A stretch of DNA of 64,000 bases, from NCBI GenBank assembly GCA_014905825.1, contig JACGCN010000067.1:62001-126000 (forward strand), in the 5' to 3' direction. The stretch's first letter is position 1, and each line of letters starts with the position of its first letter. The translations under genes were made by a program, and so were the position numbers. Positions 35,263-46,887 of the stretch are shown here, one piece after another. The notes under the pieces are model-generated. The model was not told where the DNA came from, did no database searches, and saw only the letters and a program-made list of their open reading frames with translations. This DNA is from Lyophyllum atratum (lineage: Eukaryota; Basidiomycota; Agaricomycetes; Agaricales; Lyophyllaceae).

Positions 35263-35998
35263 ATGAAGTTCCAGGCTCTCGTCGTTTCAGCACTCCTTGG
35301 CTTCGCCATTGCTAGCCCCATCGCAGTACATGATGACTATAAATTCGCACGGACGAACGGTGTTGAGGTATGTTACCTTCTCGCTAATCATCTCTGTGAT
35401 AAATTAATCTCTTTGCGCTCAGGTCAGGGCGAATTCTTGGAACGGTGGCGGAGGTAATGGCGGAAATGGGGGCAACGACGGTAATGGGGGGAACGGCGGT
35501 GGAGATGGTGGTGGCAATGGTGACAATGGCGGCAATGGTGGCAATGGAGGTAATGGAGGAAATAGCGGCGATGGTGGAGGTTGGAACACTGGAGGTGGTG
35601 GTAATGGTGGCAATGGCGGTAATGGCGGTAATGGCGGTAATGGCGGAAACAATCAGGATGGGAGCTGGCACAATGATGGTGGCGGAAACGGCGGGAACGG
35701 GGGCAACGGTGGGAACGGTGGCAATGGCGGAAATAGCCATAGTGGTGGTTGGAGCAGTGGCGGTGGCGGTAATGGCGGAAATGGGGGCAACGGTGGAAAT
35801 GGCGGTAATGGTGGAGGTAGTCATCATGGCGGTGGTTGGCACAGCGGCGGTTGGAAAAATGGTGGTTGGAATGGAGGTTGGAATCGTGACGGGTGGAATC
35901 GTGGTTGGAATCGTGGTGGAAACGGTGGAAACGGTGGTAATGGTGGTAATGGTGGTAATGGCGGCAGATGGCCATGGTGGCGGTCTGGGCATTGGTGA
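35263..35998 (+). CDS. Secreted Gly/Asn-rich repeat protein, copy B
   Basis: Exons 35263-35367 and 35423-35998, phase-0 intron of 55 bp, 226 residues. The signal peptide MKFQALVVSALLGFAIAS is almost identical to copy A. After splicing, the protein reads VRANSWN, then long runs of GGN triplets punctuated by Trp/His/Ser islands (GGWNTGGG, SHHGGGWHSGGW, GWNRDGWNRGWN), ending RWPWWRSGHW. It is 70 residues longer than copy A through repeat-number change. Likely extracellular; the Gly/Asn/Trp bias suggests a flexible, aggregating or matrix protein, but function is unknown. The long minus-strand Tyr/His/Arg frame over this DNA is an antisense artefact. Confidence 0.85.
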
Positions 35999-36149
35999 AG
36001 GCAGGTTTGAATTGAGCATTAGTCGCATATAGCCTCCGTACACTAAAATAACAGTCATAGTATACGATAGTATTCCGACTTCTCGTATGCATATGTGATA
36101 TCTGACGTTCTACGAGAGTTTGACTGGACCATTCTTTCCTTTCTTCTCC

Positions 36150-36671
36150 TTCTCCTTCTCTTTCCTTGCGATCATCTTCCAATCTCAAGACTACAAGACA
36201 AACTTTTTCAGTTCCGGTCCAGACACTGTGGGCCATTGTAGCATCTTGAGTAGCCGCGTCGCGCGATGGATATTTAGCACGTGCTCTTTCAACTTCGTTC
36301 CGTGACTTGGATATTACCAACACATTCCACACCCTTCTTCCACTCAGGACGACCTCAGTTGCCTGGAGAAACCGGACTATCGACCTCACGTAAATCAGGA
36401 ATAGCAAGCCAGTGTCATAATCGTCGATTCTTGCGGGATGTGCTTGTGACTTACGAACGGCGAACTGAAATATGACAGATCCTGCTTCATAAACCGGCTT
36501 TGAGTAAGTCCTTCTAACCGCGTTTCCCATGATACACCGACAACTTACGCTGTTCACTGTGCTCAGCGTGTCGAACCAAGTCAATGATATCCATAGCCGG
36601 TAGTCAGACTCCTCTCGTGGCAAATCCTCAACACGGATCAGTGCGACCTCAGCCAGCTTGGAGCCTACCAT
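36150..36671 (-). CDS. Hypothetical protein fragment
   Basis: From ATG 36671 the frame reads MVGSKLAEVALIRVEDL..., and a GTAAGT...CAAAG intron near 36547 plus a second near 36450 would keep it open. The 3' end is unclear, because the unspliced frame runs into the antisense of the Gly/Asn-rich repeat. No family recognised. It could be a small real gene convergent with copy B, or a decayed one. Confidence 0.25.
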
Positions 36672-36689
36672 TTCCACAAGGTCGTAATG

Positions 36690-37460
36690 TCAATTCGAAA
36701 TGCTCCACAGTCCCCTGATCTCGCTGGCTTAAGCCCGAAGACGAAGAAGCAGGCCCTCTGCGGCGTTGCTACGCTTCAGGCTCGGTTATAATGTGGGTCA
36801 ACCACTTCACTACTCATTGTCGGATTCTTCATTCCTTATACGCCCATCAACCCATCCTCTGATGGTCATTCCCATACAGATATGGGACACACAGTACATC
36901 TATAGCATGCTCATTATGTAAATTATCCTGCAGCCATACGATTCGTGAGTGACGCGTGTACCCGTGCTCTGATGATAAGCATTGAATTACCCGAATCCCA
37001 GTACGATCTCATAGTATCCCCCACGAGGCCTCTTAACTTCCAGTCAGTTTAGAGATCCCGCACCCTGATGCTTTCATGCGTACGCTTTATATCCCCTCCT
37101 CACTTTGGAGGTCTCACGCAATACATCCTTGACCACCCACTGGGTGTGACTCAAAACCTAGTGCCATGAAAGTCAACTAATAATGGCTCGGAGAAGCTAC
37201 TCTATTTTCTACGGGCCATGTATTCGTGCAACTCGACCTGTCGAGCTCCAGACTGGCGTTTGAGTGGACTAGGCCACGAGTCTACCCCTCAGGACACGAA
37301 GCCTCTGGCGAACAGCTTCGATGCTCTAGAGCATATACACGCGTTGCGTACTTCTTCCTAGCGGACCGATCCGCAACCTGGTGCGCTGTCGTTTGTATAT
37401 CAAATACCCTATCCCGTACGGCACTGTCTTAACACCGTGCTTCTCAACGGGCCGAATCTT
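36690..37460. other. Intergenic region upstream of metalloprotease
   Basis: No gene seen. Contains the promoter side of the M43 protease. Confidence 0.4.
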
Positions 37461-37461
37461 G

Positions 37462-37468
37462 TATAAAG
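37462..37468 (+). promoter_or_regulatory. TATA box of metalloprotease gene
   Basis: TATAAAG lies about 55-61 bp upstream of the ATG at 37523. Confidence 0.55.
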
Positions 37469-37522
37469 GGTGGTGTACCTCAGGATTGAAATGCACTTCT
37501 CATCCTTCATTTGAGTCGTACA

Positions 37523-38720
37523 ATGCTTGCATCCCTCGCTCTTACGCTTCTCGGGGCCGCAGCGGCGCTCGCCTCCCCCTTCAACGTCACAAGGAGGTGT
37601 GTCCTGATATCTTCATTTGACTCAACCGAAGTCAGACTGACGCGCCTCTCAGGGTCTGCGGAACGGTGCCCAGTGACGCAGATGTCTTAAGGATGGAGAA
37701 AGACTTCCAGGCCAAGAAAGTCCCCGTCGGCAACGTTTCGGTTCAGTCCCCACTCAACGTAAGTCGTTCGAAGTGCTCACCCCATCAACTTATCTTCCTG
37801 AACGTCTCATCCACACAGGTTTACTGGCATGTTATTAGCAGTGGCTCCACCCCGTCTGCCGGAAACATCACGTACGTGGAAAGTATTGACATGATAACAT
37901 CTAATCAAGAACCACCAGAATAGGGATTCGCAGATTGCGAAACAAATCGCAGTCTTGAACGATGACTACGCCAACAGTGGAGCTACCTGGAGTCTTGCAG
38001 GCACTACGCGAACTGTCAATACTGATTGGTTCAATAAAGTTGGTCCGGGAAGTTCTCAACAGACAGCAATGAAAAATGCACTTCGCCAGGGCGGTTCTGC
38101 CGACCTCAATGTCTACAGCGTTGGGTAAGTCATGGAATATAAATAGCTGTACCTGGCTAGACACATGTTTACCCCGAAACTGTCCGTAGCTTCAAATCGG
38201 GTGCTGGTGCGGGTCTACTCGGATATGCGACCTTCCCGAACGACTACAGCTCCGGTCCAAAAAATGATGGCGTCGTCATTCTTTTCTCGACCGTTCCCGG
38301 AGGTACCAGCTCACCTTATGACTTGGGTAGAGTTAGTCAATGTCCCGTTTGTTTGTCTAAGGATTATACGACCTTACATGCTCTCATACAGACCCTGACG
38401 CACGAAGCCGGCCACTGGGTTGGCCTCTACCACACTTTCCAAGGTGGCTGCAAGGGTGGTGATAGTGTATCAGACACACCGCCTGAGGCATCCCCAGCCT
38501 TTGGTTGTCCTCGTGGACGCGACACTTGCATGGCAGATGCAGGTCTCGATCCCATCGGTATTTTCCCCTCAGTTCATAAAACATCACACCTTTCTAACAA
38601 ACGGGGTCCCTAGAGAATTATATGGATTATAGTGATGATGCTTGCATGACCAACTTCACGCCTGGCCAGATAGTGCGTTTGAAATCCCAGTTGAGCACTT
38701 ACCGTGGTGTTAGCTTTTAA
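37523..38720 (+). CDS. Secreted M43 (pappalysin-like) zinc metalloprotease
   Basis: Seven exons: 37523-37596, 37653-37758, 37819-37871, 37924-38124, 38190-38331, 38392-38557, 38614-38720; 282 residues. The signal peptide is [18 protein letters not shown]. The catalytic zinc site [14 protein letters not shown] gives the metzincin HExxHxxGxxH pattern with three His ligands and Glu as base. It is followed by [15 protein letters not shown] and the Met-turn region [11 protein letters not shown], both characteristic of fungal M43B proteases. Conserved Cys residues (VCGT, GGC, FGCP, DTC, DAC) imply disulfides. It is presumably an extracellular endopeptidase for nutrient acquisition or host interaction. 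Every exon joins in frame, so it appears intact. Confidence 0.93.
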
Positions 38721-39299
38721 TTACGGAGACGGAAAGTTGGCTTTTTGAAGCGGTCGATCTCAAGTAGAGGAGGGCAGCCTATGATGTCGACATTCCTCTT
38801 CGCTATTCCTTCCTTGACCGCTTCTAGTGTCATACCTAGGGTATTTGTACCACCAGCATCTATTTCTTGGTTGTTTTCATACCAACACACTTACGTTATA
38901 TATCCAAGGACGCTACACGTTCATCGGGTTGTTGGGCACATCGTCAGACCTGCGTTTCGAAGTGAGAAGCTAATGGTCGGTCTGCTAAGTCTTCGACGTC
39001 GCGTCTTAACATCGTGATAGATTTCAATTTTTCCCTTTATTTTTCAAATGTTCTTGAGATAGCCCCCTATAAGAGCCTTATCACCTATCCATAAGCATTC
39101 GGCTGATCACCGTTCTATTCGACCTGACTTTTTGTCGTCCCAACTGGCATGATTATGTGTCGCCGTAGTGATAAATATCCTGGGCATGACGGAATGGTGA
39201 ATATGCGTATGAAATCCGTATACAAGCGGAACGGTGAATATGCGTATGAAATCCGTATACAAGAACGAAACTGGTCGTGAAATGAGTATAGTGCATATA
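38721..39299. other. Intergenic region with a 37-bp tandem repeat
   Basis: Short 3'-flanking region between convergent genes. Apart from the repeat at 39191-39264, nothing is supported. Confidence 0.4.
39191..39264. repeat. Two-copy 37-bp tandem repeat
   Basis: 39191-39227 and 39228-39264 differ only at the fifth base (T/C) and the last base. Each ends with GAAATCCGTATACAAG. Non-coding, between convergent genes. Confidence 0.75.
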
Positions 39300-40529
39300 C
39301 TATCTAGCGACACGAGGCCCAGGCCTATTTGGGAAAAGTGGTTTGACAGCTAGGCGGCTGCTAGTGTCTAATGTGGTCATACTTTCCTTCAGGAATTCAG
39401 CCGAACTGCGATCTGAATAAACGCGAATGTCAATGGAGACCCGCTGTAAGCGTAGATGCCTTTCTCGTCCAAGCACACGATCAACCTCCCGCCAACTGTC
39501 AGCATTCCCTAAAGTGGAGAACATTCCTACGACGAAGAAATTTATCTCTGCGAGGTTATTGCTAGTGCCGATAGTTTCCAGGACATTACTGACCCATTTG
39601 ATGGATGGTGAACGGGGCCCGCCGAGGACATGGACTCGTAGGAACCTCAAGTTGACAAGTTTACTGAAATCTGATTGTGCCGAGATGCTGAGACCTATAC
39701 CCAAGAGATAGTCAATCATTAGATGTTCTTCATAAAGGAAAGATCCAGTACCTGAGAGCACATGGATCTCGAGCTCCTCCAGTGATGCAGCCGTTCTTTC
39801 AAGGATACTCTGAAAATGAATGGCGGAGTTGTCATCAATGACTGTTCCATGGAAGCGTCGAAGTCGGGATATGGACAAGAACGGCAGAAGATGGTCGATA
39901 GCATCTATTACTCGCTGAGAGGGAGCAGGGTGGGGCACGAGGAGAGATTCAAGATATCTCATCTCCGTAGGGAACTTGATCGACGATGGAAGCTGCAGCG
40001 CGTAATCTGGATCGGCAAATATGGAGGATTGTGGAACGTCTAGAACCCGCAGACGCGAGCAGCATCGCAATGCTGGTAGTGGAAAGCGATTTATGCCCTT
40101 CAATTTGAGGTGCTCGACCGATTGCAAAAGAATTAGGATATTTGTTCGAACCTCGTCCGGTAAGAGTTCCCAAGGTGGCGGATATGAGTCCGGGTGATCG
40201 AGGCTGAGAATGCGCACAGAGCGCAGTATGCCTAGTGTATCGGCAGATGTGGTCGTCTTTTTCGAGATAATGATTGTTAGGTCTTGAACTAACGCGAGGA
40301 CCTGGGGATACGACACCAGAACCTCACGAAGATCTGCGTTGTGGACCTCATGTTCTGGAGAGAGATCGATCGTTATTGCTTGGAATAGCTTCTTCTGGGC
40401 AGGAATGCGAAAGGACGAAGCAACGGCATTGCATGCGATCAAGGTCTGAGGTCTGTCACTCCGGGCGACTTCGTCTACGATCATGTCGAAAAGCTCTTGC
40501 GGGAGTTCATGACCTTTTGACGCCGTCAT
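39300..40529 (-). CDS. F-box/LRR-like protein
   Basis: A single exon of 409 residues from the first true ATG (40529). The frame is open further upstream but only with a GTG. The N-terminal segment GHELPQELFDMIVDEVARSD is the F-box-like helix pair common in the expanded Agaricomycete families. The remainder has irregular leucine-rich spacing (VRILSLDHPD, VEHLKLKGINRFPLPALRCC, LRVLDVP, LEELEIHVL) resembling degenerate leucine-rich repeats. By family, it would recruit substrates to an SCF ubiquitin ligase through Skp1; the target is unknown. No stop or frameshift, so apparently intact. Confidence 0.75.
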   Translation of the reverse strand: MTASKGHELPQELFDMIVDEVARSDRPQTLIACNAVASSFRIPAQKKLFQAITIDLSPEHEVHNADLREVLVSYPQVLALVQDLTIIISKKTTTSADTLGILRSVRILSLDHPDSYPPPWELLPDEVRTNILILLQSVEHLKLKGINRFPLPALRCCSRLRVLDVPQSSIFADPDYALQLPSSIKFPTEMRYLESLLVPHPAPSQRVIDAIDHLLPFLSISRLRRFHGTVIDDNSAIHFQSILERTAASLEELEIHVLSGTGSFLYEEHLMIDYLLGIGLSISAQSDFSKLVNLRFLRVHVLGGPRSPSIKWVSNVLETIGTSNNLAEINFFVVGMFSTLGNADSWREVDRVLGRERHLRLQRVSIDIRVYSDRSSAEFLKESMTTLDTSSRLAVKPLFPNRPGPRVAR

Positions 40530-40640
40530 AGGAGTGAGAGATATCCTGAGACTGGATGTTGGGATTGGGTGCGATGTTCCATTTCGTCGTGAGGCTAGCT
40601 TTAAATGTTCCCGAGCATGCCTGAGTTGGTCCTGAGGCAC

Positions 40641-41239
40641 GTTGTTGCAGCGTGACTGAGGTCATGCGTTCTGGCAGAACCGCTCCAACCAAGGACAGCT
40701 GTCAACGACCCCATCTGTAAAAAAACCCCGACCACTATGTACCCTGCCACTACCATTGCCTTACCCTTATCAGTATCACACGCACCCGGGCCATGATAGT
40801 CTCAGGTCTTCCAAACCCTCTGGACTTGGGGGTATGAAGCCATGATCAATTCAAACTCGCGCAACTGAGACGTCGTGCGTTTGCCTGTAGCTCGTCCCAG
40901 CACCCCCAAAGCGCATGACAGCTATTCCGCTCACCCCGGTCGAAGTTCATCAGATTGACTCCTTGTCTCTCTGTAGTTATCATGCTCCGCTAGATATGGT
41001 CTTGTGCCAAAAGCGGTGCATTGCTTGACATGTCACTTCTCCGTCAAGGTCATCACGCCTGGTTGTCAAGTTTGACGCATAGCTCGGGTCTTCTTAAACC
41101 TCATGCAACTTGGTCATATACTTCGTACACCTTTTGTTGAACAGTCAGTCGCAGTTGGATAGGGAAGAGGTCTCAAGACGCCTACATGTTGAGAGGTGCG
41201 CATGTCGGTGTTGATACCACTATCCACTCGTCGGTTACT
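40641..41239. other. Intergenic region
   Basis: Promoter side of the F-box gene; no other feature supported. Confidence 0.4.
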
Positions 41240-41530
41240 TGTACCTGTCTTTTAGCGTCTTATCTCAATCCACATCGTGGAAATACAGTCCTTAACGGCA
41301 AATCAAAGATCTTCACTGGCCATATTTCTTTCTTCGAGCACTTCAACAACTATGTAGTCATCAGCACATTCAACCCAAGCAAGTGTTGGAAACCTGATGC
41401 TGCCGATCGCCTAAGCATCCGACAAGTTCGATACAGCAGGAGGATCACATCCCACCAGACGCATGGGAACACGGGCCATCTATGCGCGGGGAGGACCTGA
41501 GTGGCTCCGATATCCCTCACAAGAGGCTGG
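41240..41530 (+). pseudogene. C-terminal fragment of a TKL-like kinase
   Basis: The plus-strand sequence matches the minus-strand kinase relic at 49244-49730: YLNPHRGNTVLNGKSKI against YLNPYRGNTVLNGKPKI, then CWKPDAADRLSIRQV against CWEPDAADRPSIRQV, with about 75 bp deleted between them and frameshifts after. Only the last part of the kinase domain is left, so it is inactive. Confidence 0.6.
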
Positions 41531-41795
41531 TACACACCATCCTGATGAAAGACGAACGAACAAGGAAACGAATATCACACTGCGGATCCAGAACCACCGT
41601 CACAGCATGAATACCAAAATTAAAGCGGGCATACAATACACCAAAAGAATCATAACATAAGGAGAGCACTGGAGAGCATATGAAATAGCGTAATGCACGA
41701 AAGAACAGGAAAAAAAAATCTAGTAATGACCCAAAGTAACAAAAATGCATGCATGAAAGACGAACTACACCACCACCGAACCGCAAGAGCAAGAA

Positions 41796-44700
41796 TCACC
41801 TCCCCCCCCTCCCCGCCCCCGCCTTCTCCTCCCTCCGACTCAACAACCTCCTCGCCCTCGCATACTCCACATCCTCCTCACTCGAGTCTTCCCACACATC
41901 CCCTTCCCATTCTCCCCCTCCCTTCACTCCCTTTCCCTTTCCCTTCCTTCCACCTTCCCCTAAACCACTCCCCCCTCTTGCCCCGGACCCAGGAGAAGAA
42001 TCAGGACGAGCCCACCAAGCCCCCTCCCCCTCCCCACCCCCCTCCTCAATCGCAGGCGGCGTCGCGCTAAACGTAGGCTTCAACGACACCCGCACGCTCT
42101 TCCTCCTCCTCTCCCCACCCCCCACGCCCACGGAGGAAGACGAGGCCTCGCTCCCCACCGCGTGTCCATGTCCATTCGGCAAGGCTGCTGCGTATGCGTA
42201 GTCTTTCACGTGCGATGGCGGCGGTGGGGGCGGTGGTGGTGAGGGTGTAGGGGAAGGCTCCCCTTCGTCAGGAAAGAACACCTCATGCCCCGTCTCATAC
42301 GACGATACCGAGGCTGCATCGTCATCTTCCCCGCGTGATGGTGACGGTGGTGCCGGGGCTGGCGCTGGCACAGGCGAGAACACCCGCCCCACCCCCGAAT
42401 GCGCCCCAGGCAAAGGCGACGGCGTCCTGCTCGGATTCCTCAACGCACTGCGCAGCGGCGACTTCGCAGGTCTCGTCTCTTTCCTTTCTCCCGTCCCATT
42501 CTCCCTCCCCGGCCCCGTCCCCGTCCCCGACCCATTCCCCGTCCCCTCAACACCCCCTCCACCAAGCCTATCAAACACCGACCCCGGCGCCCTCACCTCC
42601 GCCCCCACCAACCGCTCCTTACTCCGTCCCCTCACCACCTGCCCCCCTCCCCCTCTCCCCATACTCGCATCCCACGCAGCCTCCACATCCTCCCTCCCCA
42701 CTCTTCCCGGCGCCTTCACCACCTCCACCCTGGAAGAAGGGGAAGGGGAGGAGGAGGAGGCATCGTGTACGACTCGCAGGAGGGAGGGCATGCCACCCCC
42801 CGGCTCGAGTAGACTCCGGCTTCCCTGCCCCTGTCCGTGTGGGTATGTGTTCTTGAGGGACGGCCTCCGCGCATGAGTCGCACTCCCCAAGCTCCGGAGA
42901 GACGAGTCCCTGGACAACCCGCTCGTAGGCGTCCCAGACCCGGAGAGCGTGCTCTTCCTCCCCGCCTGATGGTTATGGTGCGGGTTGGCACTCCCAACGA
43001 CGGTAACGGTGAGCCCTTCCCTTACCCCCTCCTCCTTCTCCCTCTCCTTTTCCTTTTCTTTTTCCTGCTTGGCCCGGGCTTGGGCTTGGCTTTGCGTGGG
43101 GAGGAGGGCGGGGACGGGGACCGTCGTCTTCTTCCCGCTCCTCTCCTTCCCCTCTTCCTTATCCGCCGCTTGACTCCCCACACCCGCCACACCCGCACCA
43201 CCCACACCAACAGGAGGCACACTCGCACTCCTCCCCCTCCCACTCCCACTCCCCCCCGTCGTATTCGCCTTCCTCAACTTCCTCCCCCCCGGGGATTCCA
43301 CACCAGCAAAGGCAGCAGCATCACTAACCACCCTCCCCCGTCCAGGCCCGCCCCCACCCACGCTCGCCCTCCTCACCGGCTCCGGCGCGCGTACAGGCGC
43401 ATCCTCACCATCATCGGAATCGGTACTCAAAGCTCTTAGGTTCGACTCGGTTCGTGTTTCCCACCTCCCTTTCTTTCCCTTCTTCTCCTTCCCACCCTTC
43501 CTCTGCAGATCACTGCTCCCCCGACCGAAATGCCAAGACGAACTCTCCTCCGAAGCTTCATAAAACGCCGCCTGCGGTACGGGGTGGTGCTGGTCCCTTC
43601 CTCCTCCGCCTCCCCCGAATATCCCACGTAGGCTCCCTAAAAACCGGCTCCCTGAGCCACTGGTGCCGACGCTCAAGCTTGAGGCTCTGGTGCGGCCAAG
43701 TGGAAGCGACGAGTCGGACGCGGGTAAGGGTAAGGCTGTGGGGGAGGAGCGGATGGAGAATCGTTTTCCTAAAAGGTTGCGTTTGGCTGAGGAGGGTGTG
43801 TGCGTTGGCGTCGGTGTTGGGATCGGAGTCGTGAGGGGCGCCGAGGGAACGGGGGTCCCAACCGAACCCCCCTTCTTCTTTCCCTTCCCTTTCTTAGCAG
43901 ACGACCCAGCAAACCGCGGATTCTCAACCATCACCACCTCCCTCCCCTCCCCCTCTCCCTGCGCCTCCTCCTCCGCGCTCGATCCCCCCTCCTCCCCCTC
44001 TCCCCCCTCCCCATCATCGCCACTAGAACCCACACCAACACCCTCCTCCGTAATCCTCCTCTCCAACACATGCCTTGGACTCCCATTCCACGTGTCGGAT
44101 ATCGCGTGGGCGGGCGGGATGCGTAACCCCTGGCCTTGGGTGTGGGCTTGGGTGTGGTAAGGGGGAGTGGAGGTCCCAGTCCCACCCGCACCGTTCTGGG
44201 AGGCGGATTGGGAGGGGGCGAGAGAGAGGGAGGAGGAGGCGCGATGGTGGGTTGGGTGCGGGAGGGGTTTTTGTGGGGAGGGTTGGAGATGGGAGGGAAG
44301 GGAGGGAAGGGTTTGTAAGAGTGGGGAGGGGTGGCCTGAGGGAAGGAGGGGCGTCAGTTTCTGGGGTTATTTTATATTTTTATGAAGGGAATGGATGGAG
44401 GTGAGACGAGACGACACGGGTCTGAGCCCGTTCGAGACTCGCGTCGGATATTCGGGCACTTGGTATTGGAAGAAGGAAGTGGGGCTCACCATTCGCAATA
44501 GCCTCGCCATTAGCATATACATCGGTATCTAGCCAACCAAAAAAATAAAATCCTCAGCAACGCATGACCCAAGGAAGCGGAAGCAAAACACCCACCACCC
44601 GCCCCAAGTCCATCAAGCACCCCCAACGCCTCCCTCCCCATCTCGCCCCACACCCACCCACACTCCACGAGGGCCCCACACCGTATCCTCAGGCCCTCCC

Positions 44701-45342
44701 TCAGCGCCCGGGCGCGCCCCACCGCGAGCTCGTGCTCCTTATTCGCGAGGTGGGCTTCGCACGCCTGGAGCTCGGCCTGTGCGGCGGAGAGCTTGGGGGA
44801 CGCGGGGAGGGGTAGGGAGTGCGTGGGGGAGGAGAAGGCGGAGGAGAGGGAGAGGGAGGAGTTGGAGCCGTGATGCGCCTGTGCGAGGTGTTGGTGGAGG
44901 AGGTTGAGGGAGTCGCGATTGTTCTGGAGGGTTTGGGAGGGCTTGGGTTTATGTGCTTTTGAGGCTTTTATGAGGCGTGTTACGCTGTAATTAAGTTTTG
45001 TTAGTGAAGAGAGAAGGCAGGAGGAAGGAGGACGAACAGGATTTCACGATCGCGGATGATATTGGCGACGTCGTCTTCGAGCGTCTTGATATGCTTAAGG
45101 TGGTCTCTACACTCGTCCACGGCAGAGGCGTACCGTCCCAGCGCCTCGTCTGCCGCAGCGAGAGAAGTGGCCACGGCGAGGATGGCATGGGACACAGGCG
45201 GGGGTGAGGCGGAGGCGTAGGCGGAGAAGGCGGAGAGGGAGGCGTGGGAGTTGTCGAGGAGGGCGTGGAGGTGTTTTGCGTAGTCTTTTTCGTGAGTGAG
45301 CAGGTTGGCCAGCAAGCGGGAGTCGGCGGGTCGGTGAACCAT
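41796..45342 (-). CDS. Ivy1/BAR-like phospholipid-binding protein with long disordered tail
   Basis: Exons 45342-45038, 44984-44599, 44528-44490 and 44335-41796 give 1089 residues. The N-terminal roughly 230 residues are helical: RPADSRLLANLLTHEKDYAK, ILAVATSLAAADEALGRYA, DDVANIIRDREILVTRLIKA, SAAQAELQACEAHLANKEHE, MVxCGWVWGEMG-like (VECGWVWGEMGREAL). This is the pattern of fungal Ivy1-like I-BAR/BAR proteins, which bind curved membranes at the vacuole or endosome. The rest (about 850 residues) is a Ser/Pro/Gly-rich, disordered, basic/acidic tail likely to be phosphorylated. The third intron (154 bp) must use the CCCTCAG acceptor at 44336 to stay in frame; the nearer CCCCAG acceptor does not. 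High GC and strong purine bias create long antisense frames here. Confidence 0.75.
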
Positions 45343-45362
45343 CGACAGTGACCACGTTTAGT

Positions 45363-45575
45363 TCAATTCAGAAGACGGAGCCTTTTCATGAGGTGTTTTG
45401 TGACTTGATCGGAGATGTCACACTGCGTCATCAAATCAATCAGGACGTCATCGTGATGGGTTCTACTCGCCTCACAAGCGAGAGCCATCCATTCCCCCCG
45501 CCATGAGCTCGTTCCCGTGAAGTCCGTGTCTCCGTCTTCGTCAGCCTCACGATCTGCTGCACTCTGATATGCCAT
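45363..45575 (-). other. Open frame upstream of the Ivy1-like gene
   Basis: 70 codons from ATG 45575 (open to 45653), reading AYQSAADREADEDGDTDF and on to KRLRLLN. It ends 21 bp before the Ivy1-like ATG on the same strand. It could be the end of a small upstream gene or an unspliced 5' exon. No family recognised. Confidence 0.25.
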
Positions 45576-45653
45576 ACATACGGCTCTGGGGACTGGATCA
45601 ACGAACAGTGATACCCTTGTACGCGCTGTAACAGGCAGCAGCCGCGGTACCAA

Positions 45654-46887
45654 GTCGAATCAGTGTGTCTACTGCGAATTACGATTCCTCTTTCAGATAA
45701 CGCTCATAGCCAGACACGTTCCATTGGTTTTCAACAACAAAATACCACTCGCCACCCCCAACTCCTCCTGGGTCCCTCAACGTCGAGCACGCATCGTCAC
45801 CCTCCAATTCGCATTCTAAATACATCGTTCGTGCTCGATCATGATGCCCTTCCTGGACGCGCTGGTTGATTCACACGTATCTTCGATTTTTGTCACGATG
45901 TGGGGGGCTGATTATCGTAGTACCGGACAAGTAACGAGTGCATTTCGAATCAGGGGAGCCGCGTGAGATGAAAGTGTATGAAGTTCAGAAAGTCGGACTT
46001 TTTGTTCGAGAATGGCGTTGGGTTGATGGCAGCTCTAACTGTTGCTGTTGGGACGGTGTGGCAAGGGAGTAGTTGGGAGCTGGAATTGACTGGGTCCAGG
46101 ATCTTCTTCGTCGATGTCCTGCGTCGCCTGCATCGTCCATGTTCGTTCAGCAAGGCGTGAACAGAGCTCAAGCGCCCAGATCCTTTCACCTTGATTACGA
46201 TAAGCACGCTTGTTGACGCCGAGCAGCCGCTCTGATGTGATCAACATATTTTCAACCCCGAGTCAGACCCCCATCGTACCTCTTAGCCTACCAAGCAACC
46301 CCCCACCGCATCCACTGCCCATGGAGCTCATTCACCGGTACTTGATTACTAGCTTGAATAACGACATTAGGCTGACATCAGGACACTGACTCCAAGTGTT
46401 CTTCATTTCCAGCTTTTCGACAGATGGCCCTTCCATACTCACGTTCTCAGTTCCAGCCTTGGGTTCTCACACAGATTTACAGGCTAAAGTACCCTGTGCA
46501 ATCCACACCTCCACGTGTGTACTACCCGGACCGCCGTCCAGGAGAAAAGCCCTTCGAAGATGTAGAAGGCGTAATTGAATCTTGATGAATGACACGACAA
46601 CTCGCGAAGTCAAAGTGCGTGTAAGATGCTGAGGAACGTACTAGGTACGGCATTACAGTCGTACTTGGCGAATATCCTTATCTGACGTCCGAAACGGACG
46701 GTAGCGATTATAAACTTTGGATTTATACGAGCAGGGATAGGTCTGTACCACTCTTCAGCGCCAGCAATGTTGCCAGAAAACACTCGTCTCAGGATTGTAC
46801 AAGCCCTCTGCACCCATACGTCCTCAACACCCTATCATACCGACCGCGACGCGTGTGCTGAAATCACGCCCCTCAGAGTGGAAGAGC
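45654..46887. other. Region without a supportable gene
   Basis: Short frames only. It includes the promoter and possible 5' exon of the carnitine acetyltransferase gene. Confidence 0.35.

Larger units (their letters stand above)
34676..35998 (+). repeat. Arm 2 of inverted segmental duplication
   Basis: Matches the reverse complement of 785-1920. Shared landmarks include the GACCCACTATACCTAA-type block (near 34741), GAAGGACCTCCA, ATCGACCCTATTCTCAGCAG, the TATAAAA promoter and the entire Gly/Asn-rich gene. Confidence 0.75.

Noticed and set aside
35424..36677. 417-codon minus-strand frame rich in Tyr/His/Arg
   Set aside because: Its 3' two thirds are antisense to the GGN repeats of gene B. Only the first part (36671-36150) was kept, at low confidence.
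42335..44404. Several plus-strand Pro/Arg/Ser frames of 100-200 codons
   Set aside because: Antisense of the high-GC Ivy1-like tail; no splice structure or domain of their own.
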